Source: Tetracentron sinense (Eukaryota; Streptophyta; Magnoliopsida; Trochodendrales; Trochodendraceae). From it: DNA of 64,000 nt. The notes beneath the pieces are model-generated. The model was not told the DNA's origin. It worked only from the letters and a program-made list of their open reading frames with translations, and made no database searches. This document shows positions 56,001 to 64,000 of this stretch, piece by piece. The stretch covers positions 18,900,543-18,964,542 of the forward strand of contig CM026551.1 of assembly GCA_015143295.1 (NCBI GenBank), written 5' to 3'. Within the stretch, counting starts at the first letter, position 1, and every line of letters begins with the position of its first letter. A program made the position numbers and the translations under genes.

Positions 56001-59000
56001 CTTTTTGGTCTTTTGAAATTTTCTCTTTTTTTGGTCTTCCATATATGCGTCAGGTTATATATGCTCTAATCCTCATATTTGTATTTTATCTTGAGAAATG
56101 CTAGTGAGACCATACAGTCATAGGGCAACCTGAGACCGTTCCCGAGAAGACATGATCCTATGGCATCCAAAATCATGGGATGCCCTAGAATCCCCGTAAC
56201 TTGTTCATCCCGTAAAAGATTTTCAAGTTATTTTACTTGAATTAGGTTATTTTACTTGAGTCAAGTTACTTGAGTAAACTATACAATTCTACTGATTCAA
56301 GTAATATTACTCGAATCAAGTTTTTTTTACTTGATGACGGAAAATTCTTTCATAGGATGAGCAAGTAATAGAGACTCTAGGGCATCCCAATTTTTTTGAC
56401 GCCCTAGGAACTCGTCTTCTCGAGAATGCTCTCGGGTTTCCCTATGACCCGCATAGTTTCAGTAGCATTTCTCTTTTACCTTAATAGTAATTCTTGTTTG
56501 TCTCACCTAGCATTATAATAAAAAAAACAACCAAGTTCAACTAATTCTAGGATCACGACGCTAGGGTCAGTGTCAGGTAGATAGGGAGAATGGCCTATCG
56601 CCCTAACTTTCATGAGAGCCCATCATTAGATCCATCCCACCTCAGATATCTTTCCTTCCAAAACCAACCTGATTGGATGACTGCGTCCATCTATCTTATC
56701 ACCATCATCAGTTCCTTATCTCTAACATTTTGAGTCTACAGCATGAGCATTGTTTGGTCATTCCAATTTACATGGTCATTTCTTATGAATGCTCCAGCAT
56801 AAGTTTGAAATAATGGATCAGGATTAATGAAAGGATTTGGCAAACGTTATGCACTACCTGCCAACCTCACATTACACTCCTTCATTCAGGCTTGGGACTG
56901 GAAATGCAACACTAAGAATGCTAATGTAACCATCCAAGTTTTTTTCTTTTCCATTTGACCCCGAAGAACACTGTAGGTTGTGTCGTTTGGTCATTAAATA
57001 GCAGTCTCTTTTTAGCATAGCAGATCTCCTGCGTAGAACATATTGATTTCCAGGGTCCTGCCACCCTATACGTACCACGTGGTTCAAGTACGAGGATAAT
57101 AGATTGTGATTTGGGTTTACCTGATGAGGACCTCAATTTCTCCTTCTAGGCTTCTAGCATAAGTCAGTATTATCTTCATTTCCTTACTAGAATGAGTTCC
57201 ATATCCGTTATCAGTTTCAGATTCTGCACCTTCTATATAAAGTAGCTAGCTTCATGTCTGTTTAACGATCATATGAGTGCAAATGTGCTATCAAGATGTA
57301 GCTTGCTTGACACTGGGTACGTTCAGTCTCTAGGACTTCCCTGGATTCCTATCCATGATACGTCCTCTTGACCTTAGTATGTTCAGTTTAGTCCGGGCAC
57401 TATCTAATCACTGTTCATTCCTTGTATTTTTATCCTTTCCAGAAAGCATATGCTAGTGGTAAAAAGAATATTTAGAGTATAAACTTATAATCAATGTACA
57501 TTGGCATCGTTTCTCTCTGTATTTTAACGTTTAATAGGTATTTATCACTATTTCATTGTTTCTCAAATATCGAGCACTTTGTTCAGAGTTTTGGAGGTAT
57601 AGAGTGTGCTGTCAATATTTTTATCAGGTTGTCTTGGTCTAAATCAGACCTTCTGTCAATTTTTTTTTTTAATTTCTTTTAAGTTATAGATAAGACTTAG
57701 CATGCAAATCTAGCAGTGCTATAATCTGAGTAGTTCTAGAGTTCTTAAAATTGGAAATCAATGAAGTGTGAGAAGTTGAAAGAATCTCACAATATAGGCA
57801 TGCTTATATAGATATAGGTTATATTTACAAAATCAAAGCCAGTTTATATGCTTGAAGTATCTCAGTAGTGAACGGACATCATGGTCTGGCACAATACCAG
57901 CTAAGGAAGTTAATTAGGTTATATCAAGAAGAGCTGAGTTTTGAAAAAAAAAAAGTTTTCAACAACTGTTGTGTGCATAATTACTACCTCACAAAACTCA
58001 GCTCTTCCTAATATTAACCATGCTAAATTGGGCAATATGATACAACTTGAGTCTTTAAATTATGGCCAATAAACCATTGTACAACACCGACTGATATCGT
58101 TCACATGTACATTTTGATCATAACTTTCAGAGGCATTTCCATCAAACATAACCAATCACATAAACAAATAGAGATGTTCTTCAGCTTTTTAGATTTAAAC
58201 TGAGTTCTCACTCATAAATATTACAACTGTCAATCCTATGAAAAAGGCAGTGTTTAAAGGATTTTCGGTTCAGATTCATACCTACTTTTCTAGTACTACT
58301 ATCGTAATAAACTGTAATAAATGATGTATTGCATTTTTTTGTACAGTCAGAGAGACAGTGAATGACCCAGAAAAACAGTTCAGATAATTATTGTCAGCCA
58401 TTGGATGATTTTTGACTTAGGATATCTCCTAGGTGGGACCGTCATATGGTTTTCTTTGCCCTACCAGTTGATGTGCCACATATACTGGTATAGCATTAAT
58501 GGACTGCTGTTATAAGACTAAGACACATAGATTATCCCATCTGTGAAAATCAATACCAAAATTAGGATCAACTTGGCTTCTTCAAAGAATATTACTGACA
58601 AGAAAATGTCATACATATAAGATCTATATGACTATATCATTTGCTAAGGAGGTGAAAAATTCGAATAAAGTTATTTTAGGAAGAGTATTCAGCTTTTGCA
58701 TCAAATACTGTGACCTTAACAAGGGATCAATTCCATAGCTAAATTGATTGATGTTTTGCACCACAACCAAGAGGTTGCTGGTGGATCCAGCTTACCTGAC
58801 AAATAGGAAAAAGCTCAAATCAAAGTAACAGAAAAGATGTACAAATTGATGCTAAACTTTCTCTTCTGCTTGTTGTTACAGTGCTCATGGATTGGGGACA
58901 GCAGCATTGTCAGCAAAGGAACCTGAGGCTCTCCCATTTTGCGCCATTGCTTATGCCCTCACCGGTATATTTGGCTCACTGATCTGCTCGGTCCCATTGG

Positions 59001-59032
59001 TCAGACAAAGCTTGCTTTTGATAGTTGGATGA
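50074..59032 (+). CDS. PLGG1: Plastidial glycolate/glycerate translocator, complete in eight exons
   Basis: PLGG1 exchanges photorespiratory glycolate and glycerate across the chloroplast inner envelope. It combines LrgA-like and LrgB-like membrane halves. Exons with matching phases and GT-AG borders: 50074-50385, 50478-50793, 53117-53378, 53493-53608, 54311-54420, 54743-54920, 55207-55336 and 58882-59032. Total 1,575 nt, 524 codons plus stop, close to the 512 residues of the Arabidopsis protein. Exon 1 is a Ser/Arg-rich transit peptide (MAVAYAIPQKLPLSSH). Exon 2 starts the LrgA half (VVGILHLAVSLGIILAMDKF, KFPSALFGMF). Exon 3 continues with VGGWLASLSVAGYTA. Exons 5-8 are the LrgB half (LTKVSSNPGAGDILMGFLGS, VSILPRCITVALALSI, ANASLTAAVVVVTGLVGANF, SAHGLGTAALSAKEPEALPF). 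No stop or shift was seen. Two long introns (2,323 and 3,545 bp) carry repeats. The start is the first ATG in frame. Confidence 0.95.
50794..53116 (+). other. PLGG1 intron 2, 2,323 bp
   Basis: Donor ATAG/GTATCT, acceptor TTTATGCAG/TTGG. AT-rich; contains T runs and a ggtggtggtgg patch near 52368. A short local repeat (tgccatggg.aa..atcactat.t.ccaattat.atcctctcaagag) occurs twice at 52480-52520 and 52530-52580. No other gene. Confidence 0.8.
56093..56473. mobile_element. Mutator-like MITE, 381 bp, long terminal inverted repeats
   Basis: Ends are GAGAAATGCTAGTGAGAC and GTTTCAGTAGCATTTCTC. The inverted arms extend about 135 bp (catagggcaacctgagac, gatgccctagaat and their complements). Flanking 9-mers ttttatctt and ttttacctt match at eight of nine, as expected for Mutator-like insertion. 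The centre is rich in acttgaat/attcaagt. No ORF. Confidence 0.92.
57912..58020. repeat. Hairpin repeat (inverted gaagagctgagttttg)
   Basis: taattaggttatatcaagaa followed by gagctgagttttg returns inverted as caaaactcagctcttccta atatta with a loop of about 50 bp. It could be a small MITE; no target duplication was identified. Confidence 0.6.
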
Positions 59033-59726
59033 AATTATTTTCCATTTATTCAGTCATGTATTCATATTAGAACCCATCTCTTATAATACAATATTGGCTA
59101 TCTAACTAGATGTATTTAGATGAATGGTGATATAACATGCAGCTCCTTGCCAGCTATGGCATCAATGACTTGCTGTAAGCCTGTATCGTGTATATAAGGC
59201 GATAATTTTGAATCTGGCAACTATGTTGAGCAGCAATATCAATGACTTGCCGTATCGTGTGTATAAGTCGACAATTCTGATTTTGGCAACTATGTTGAGC
59301 AGCAATCCCATGAGAGCGGTAACTGAAAAAATTTGGTTCTTTGATCATTGAGAAAATTTTGGGTCCAGGCATGACTGCCTATGTATGCAATGACCTGCCC
59401 ATAAAAGCAAAGTTCCTAGCTAGATGCATTCTTTGGCTAACTGACCTTTCACAGGAGTTTAGTGAACAGTTATACACAAGATAATGAATTCAATTGCAAT
59501 TAATAAAAAAAGTTTAGTGACATTTTTCTAAACCAAGGAAATTATTGGAGTTCAACCCTATTTTAGTCACTATTCTTGATGCATAGTTAATCCTTACATC
59601 CCTTCTACTATTTTTCTCTTTGGTTGATCTCTCATCCCTAGTTCTGGTTGTTCACTCGGTTTAACTTGGACTTCATTGATTTTTTTTTTTTTTTTTCGCT
59701 TCGGATATCATATGGTTAGTGGTTAG
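59033..59726. other. PLGG1 3' region, with a tandem duplication of about 75-80 bp at 59158-59312
   Basis: catcaatgacttgc followed by tatcgtgt.tataa, aattttga.t.tggcaacta and tgttgagcagcaat occurs at about 59160-59235 and 59240-59312. Otherwise AT-rich. No clear polyadenylation signal can be singled out (several aataa words). Confidence 0.7.
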
Positions 59727-59961
59727 TATTAGGAAATATCCTATTGTAATAAAGTGAATGAGATACGCTGTCAGTGTATCTCTTCACAATTAGATAGTAT
59801 GAATTAAATTCGAATTTAGGATTTGACTAGGTATGATTAGATTAGGATTATCTTTGAGAGATCTTTCTATATTAGGAGTCTTGGCATGAAACATCTATTT
59901 AAACCCTTTATGGGGTCATTGTAAATCATCTAAGAATAATCAATAAATCAGTTGTTCTTCA
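59727..59961 (+). repeat. TRIM left LTR, 235 bp
   Basis: Starts tattaggaaatatcc and ends ttgttcttca; followed directly by the primer-binding site. The start TA instead of TG is shared by both LTRs. Confidence 0.93.
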
Positions 59962-60449
59962 TGGTATCAGAGCGGGCGATCTGCCTGTATTGAATTTATT
60001 TTTCATTTCATTACGTGTTTCCAGCGGGCGGCATTTGCCGCCGCTCGTCGTGACTGAAGTTTCTTCATTCTCTTTCTTGTTTTCCTGTCATCAAAGCCAC
60101 CGTAGATGTTAGTATGATTGATCTAGTTTTTCTTTTCTTTTCAATCCTCTTTGATGGCTGCCGTAATAAGTGTATCTCCTTTTATTTTATTGAAGACCTC
60201 TCTAATGAGAGGTTTTCTTCACATTGCAAATCATTCTTTGGGTGCTTTAGGGAGACGATTATGACAGCTTGATCTAGTAGGTTACCGGCTCCGACAGACT
60301 CATAAATATAAGCGGGATGCGACAGAGATAGACTTCACAGACTGGCGGTGACTACCAAGCACAAATGTTTTAGCTCTTTATGCACAAAGGGAGTACTTAA
60401 GTTGCGCAAACTCATGAAGATTTTCAATCCACATGTGTTTGAGGGGGAA

Positions 60450-60692
60450 TATTAGGAAATATCCTATTGTAATAAAGTGAATGAGATACACAGTATCATT
60501 ATCATTGTATCTCTTCACAATTAGATAGTATCAATTAAATTTGAATTTAGGGTTTGATTAGGTATGATTAGATTAGGATTATCTTTGAGAGATCTTTCTA
60601 TATTAGGAGTCTTGGCATGGAACATTTATTTAAACCCCTTATGGGGTCATTGTAAATCATCCAAGAATAATCAATAAATCAGTTGTTCTTCA
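60450..60692 (+). repeat. TRIM right LTR, 243 bp
   Basis: Same ends as the left LTR. Differs mainly near 60490-60503 by an extra attatc-type duplication, and at a handful of single bases. Confidence 0.93.
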
Positions 60693-60697
60693 GTTAG

Positions 60698-61600
60698 CTT
60701 GGGGATTGAAGCTCTTGTGATCACCTGGGGGGATTAGATCCCGAGACCTCTAGGGGTTCTCCTATGAAGAGTTCTAATAGTAGTTAAGGAAAGTTAAAAC
60801 ATTACATTTTAATACTCCCGCCTGTAGCGTGAGTGGTAGGGGGTGTAGCCTCCCAAGGGGGAGGTATGGGAATCTAATCCCCCAGGGGTAAGAGTTGCAA
60901 CTACTTCACTGCCCCACATAACTTTTGACCGGCTGACTATACTGATGTAGGTAAATGATATCTGGCCTGTGAAAAAAAAAATGAACATTACATTTTAGTG
61001 GCAGTGGGGGAACTTCTAAGATCCCTCAATTACATAGAAAATAGGTGGTCATTTCAGCAACCTGGGGCATATGTTTCCTTAGTTTCAACTCAATTAATAT
61101 TCTAGATTGATCATTGGTGTGGAGGGGAAAATCCGTTTTCATGATAGTTTGAGAAAGTTCATTCGCTTCAAATTAAGATCCAGGCCAGACGAGTTAGTGT
61201 TGCACTAATTCTATGGATAAAATTAAGGCTCAAACGCACTAAAGGGTGTTGAGTACTAACCACGACTTACATGGGCCTTCTCTTGATCCAATCTTATCAT
61301 GCCGTTGCTAATATTGTTCTGATAAACCCCAGTTTATTGATTCCTCCCCGCCAATCTAGGACTTGATTTAGTCCATGGTTTCAACTATTGCTTTTATAAT
61401 GGGTTCAGTATCCATGGCCATATAGATCGTTGAATTAGTTTGGTAGACAAAGGAATCCCATTATTCTGCATCACATATCACCGTTGCGCCACCTGTCCCA
61501 TTAACATTGCGCTTGGAATTTTCGACTTCTGTTTTGGAGCCCTAATACTATTAAGAATAGGTGTGGGTGATTACTGTTATTTTCGATCGCAACTCTGTAA
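60698..61600. other. Non-coding; inverted pair, no gene
   Basis: ctggggggattagatcccga (60724-60743) is roughly inverted at 60866-60887 (gggaatctaatcccccaggg), suggesting a small foldback element. The ORF at 61440-61634 is not recognised. Confidence 0.5.
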
Positions 61601-61605
61601 TTCTC

Positions 61606-61793
61606 TTTTGTGGTTAAGATTCACCCACCCCTAGGGTTCACCCACCCATCCTTGGTTTTTAGAAAAAAATATTAAAAAAATATTTTTAATATTAAAATAT
61701 TAAAAATAGAATCAATATTTTCTTCTAAAAACCAAGGATGGGAGGGTGAACCCTAAGAGTGGTTAAATCTTAACCATGGGACACGTGGCAACC
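61606..61793. mobile_element. Foldback MITE of the ggttaagattcac family, about 188 bp
   Basis: The left arm (tggttaagattcacccaccc, ctagggttcac, atccttggtttttagaa) is repeated inverted on the right (ttctaaaaaccaaggat, gtgaaccctaag, aatcttaacca), with arms of about 65 bp and an AT-rich loop. The same arm forms the unit of the array at 14970-15765. Confidence 0.85.
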
Positions 61794-61964
61794 TTAAGGG
61801 TGGCAACCGTTGCAAATCCGGTTATTTTTTTATTTTTATTTTATTTTTGCTCCGATTACACCATAGAGGATTTGGTTTTAAAAAAAAATGGGAAATGGGA
61901 AACGCAGGGACATCTTAGAAGCTGACTCCCATGTGATCTCATTGGTGCATGACCGCTTTTTACC

Positions 61965-62130
61965 ACTCATCAACTACGGTAGGTTAGGATACACTCACAC
62001 CCTAAGATTAAGCAATTTATCCAATTAACCATGATTTTTAGAAAAACAAAAATAACAAAAAATAATTTTAATTTAATTAAGCTTAACCATGGTTTAAGAG
62101 GTGTTAAAAGGATCATGAGACACTGTGGTC
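61965..62130. repeat. Further relative of the ggttaagattcac family, and an A run beyond it
   Basis: tacggtaggttaggatacac, tcacaccctaagattaagca, aaccatgatttttagaaaaa and aagcttaaccatggttta parallel the array unit. An A run of about 20 lies at 62296-62317. Confidence 0.65.
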
Positions 62131-62405
62131 AGCTTAGAAGAGGACCCTGGGCCATCCTACAAATCATGGGGCATGTGACGTTTAAAAGGGAAGAGCTATC
62201 AATTGGGAAGCAGTCAAAATTATGGGAAGAAAATAAAACGACTTTTTCCCAAATTATCACCAGGTGCCGCACGCATGATTTGTGGTCTTTTCCCAAAAAA
62301 AAAAAAAAAAAAAAAAGGGTGCGATTGAACTCTCATCGACTTCAATCAGATTGAATGTGATTCAATCAATCTCGCCTAGGAATGTTGTTGAGGTTCCTCA
62401 TAAAC

Positions 62406-62461
62406 CGAGTTCACTCTAGTCCAGAGTGGCAAATAGCGAATCGCGAACCCGAATTCGAACT
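62406..62461. repeat. Fragment of the right end of the 49417-type hAT MITE
   Basis: cagagtggcaaatagcgaat followed by cgcgaacccgaattcgaac parallels 49793-49832 in the MITE upstream of PLGG1. The true end and duplication are absent. Confidence 0.6.
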
Positions 62462-64000
62462 CATCATCAATCGATTTTCTTTTTCAGCAATCTTTTTATT
62501 TATTTATTTATTTAATTTTCTGCTTTCGATTTCTCAAGCGTCTGCGAGGTGAATCCAACAACTCCTCTCAGGAATCCTCGTAAGCCTCTATCTATGCCTC
62601 GAGGGTTTTTGCCCTCTCATTTTCCTTGTTTTGTTCTGTTGCTAAGGTTTGAAGTTTTTCTTCTGTTGCTTTCTATTTAATTTGTTATATATTTTAGAGC
62701 CTTTGTTTGCCAATCGAACTGTGAAAAAACATATAGCCTTCTGTTATTTGTGGAATTTGTTGTGTTTTAATGTCTACAGATCAGTTTATATCCTACATTT
62801 CCTTATGTTTGATTTGTTTGGGTGGAATTTTTAGCACCATTACTCAAAACTGCCTTTTTTGTTGGATTAGTTCTGATTTCGTGGTTTCCCTACTAATCGA
62901 AGCCAAGTATTGCCGGAATTGCTAGTTCGAGTAATTGAACGTTTTTTGGGTAATCTTTAGAAGTTTCTGGTTTTAGGTTTTAGAGTGTAGACTGGAAATG
63001 CAAACATAGATTAGCAAATAAAGATTCACAAAATAATCTGAGTTTTTCAATGAACGGATTCTCTGCAATTTGGAGTTTTGTAAAGTGAGAAAACTGTTGA
63101 GCAACCTCCAGAATATTGGCTCATGCTGGAAGAGTGTGGAAATAGGATTTACAGAGGTTTCCTTTGGAAAATTAATTAACCCTATGTTTGGTTGTCGAGA
63201 AAATAAGTAAAAACATGGAAAAGAAAAGAAAATTAGACAAAACAAAGCCAAAAATTGTATTAAAAATCCAAAATTTTCTTGTCTTTTCCATGTTTGCATC
63301 AATTTTCTTGGCAACCAAACATAGCATAAGGGTTCATCTTTCTGCCCTTGGACTTTAGTGTGGTCAAAGTGTCCGGGTGATGGCTAGGAAATACGGTTTC
63401 CAGAGACATGGTGTTGCTCAGGTGATGACTAAGCAACCAATAATAAATTTATTTATTAAATACATAAATTAAATGCTCATTTATTATTGGTAATGAGTAA
63501 CATAACACTATAAATAATGCATATATAAGAGCTGAATGTTACTACAAAATTAAAGTTTTGGACTTTCACTTTTCCGAAACATTGAAAGTTCAAGACTTTT
63601 AAGTTCCACCAAAAGAATGGAGCCTTAAGGAACATGGTTTTCTACCGAGTAATTAAGTAATTGGTGCCAAATAAACACAGAAATACTTGAATGGCTTAGT
63701 GCCAAAACACACACTCAAATATCTCACTATTTCTGTGTCGGTAGCCAAAAAATTGGAAAGCATCCAAAAGAATTTCCTCTAGAATGTGAAAGTGGTGAAC
63801 TGCAAATATCATCTTATAGATTGGCAAAATGTCTGCCTCCCAAGTGAAATGGATGGCCTGAAATGTTCGCCCGCTTTCCCTTTTCAGCAAGGAGCCTCTT
63901 GGGAAAATGTCTTTGGAGATTTGGCTCTGAACATGACAACCTATGGAGGAAGGTTATCACATCCAATTATGGGTCACTTTCCAACTAGGCTCAACGTTCT
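62462..64000 (+). other. Possible leader of a gene beyond the right edge; otherwise non-coding
   Basis: 62480-62660 has a leader look (gcaatctttttatttattta, then gcgtctgcgaggtgaatcca) with a possible donor cctc/gtaagc at 62580. No coding exon is recognised to the end of the window. The rest is AT-rich, with a foldback element at 63178-63334. Confidence 0.3.
63178..63334. mobile_element. Foldback MITE, about 157 bp
   Basis: aaccctatgtttggttgtcg with agaaaat is inverted at the right as attttcttggcaaccaaaca with tagcataagggtt. Inner aaacatggaaaagaaaag / cttttccatgttt are also inverted. Target duplication not clear. Confidence 0.75.

Larger units (their letters stand above)
55337..58881 (+). other. 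PLGG1 intron 7, 3,545 bp, hosting a Mutator-like MITE and a hairpin repeat
   Basis: Donor CCAG/GTCTAT (weak), acceptor TTGTTACAG/TGCT. The split serine codon restores the conserved ASRSAHGLG. Besides the MITE at 56093-56473 and the hairpin at 57912-58020 the sequence is AT-rich and without coding signals; the ORFs inside are chance. Confidence 0.8.
59727..60692 (+). mobile_element. TRIM: miniature LTR element, 966 bp, perfect 5-bp target duplication
   Basis: Two direct LTRs (59727-59961 and 60450-60692) flank 488 bp. Target duplication GTTAG at 59722-59726 and 60693-60697. The primer-binding site TGGTATCAGAGC at 59962-59973, complementary to initiator tRNA-Met, directly abuts the left LTR, and the polypurine tract tttgagggggaa at 60438-60449 abuts the right LTR. 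The LTRs start tattagg and end tcttca. The internal part has no gag or pol. Size and structure fit a terminal-repeat retrotransposon in miniature. The LTRs are nearly the same, apart from a few substitutions and about 8 extra bases (agtatcattatca region near 60490), so the insertion is fairly young. Confidence 0.95.

Noticed and set aside
1-64000. tRNA and rRNA genes
   Set aside because: Read by eye on both strands; no cloverleaf with conserved A and B boxes and no rRNA signature was noticed. tRNAscan-SE would be decisive.

Overview
The window is nuclear DNA from a flowering plant. The evidence is spliced genes of plant type (a plastid glycolate/glycerate transporter with transit peptide, an HRD1 ubiquitin ligase with introns), plant-specific retrotransposon lineages, and many short inverted-repeat elements. 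Introns reach several kilobases and most of the window is repeats, so the genome is probably medium to large. The species cannot be told from sequence alone.

Left part (1-17.1 kb): a 176-bp tandem repeat runs off the left edge, followed by an LTR-like block, a decayed Ty1/copia pol fragment holding a hAT-type MITE, and then the 5' half of an HRD1 gene on the minus strand. HRD1 has a 5'UTR intron, a first coding exon at 13074-13606 and a second at 7425-7601; the RING-encoding exons are not seen and probably lie beyond the left edge. A LINE remnant sits in its 5.5-kb intron. A tandem array of a MITE-like unit lies just upstream of the HRD1 leader.

Centre (17.1-29.9 kb): one 12.8-kb Ty3/gypsy element of the Tat type on the minus strand, with a perfect 5-bp target duplication. 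It carries gag, protease, RT, RNase H, a second (archaeal-type) RNase H and integrase. Between integrase and the 3' LTR it also carries, on the opposite strand, an intron-containing gene of about 1,150 codons with a plant mobile domain (PMD), basic nuclear-type clusters and a C-terminal coiled coil. The LTRs differ by only about 1.4 per cent by eye, yet the ORFs hold stops and frameshifts, and the 3' LTR end plus polypurine tract are deleted. This element is the most interesting part of the window.

Right part (30-64 kb): a broken, unprocessed TM9SF (nonaspanin) pseudogene at 31.57-35.7 kb with two MITEs in its first intron; a run of MITEs; a possible Harbinger fragment; a minisatellite; then an apparently intact PLGG1 gene (eight exons, 524 codons, 50074-59032). 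Downstream are a complete miniature LTR element (TRIM, 966 bp, perfect 5-bp target duplication) and further foldback elements. The two active-looking host genes, HRD1 and PLGG1, are unrelated in pathway. Everything else is mobile or decayed DNA, largely within introns or between genes.
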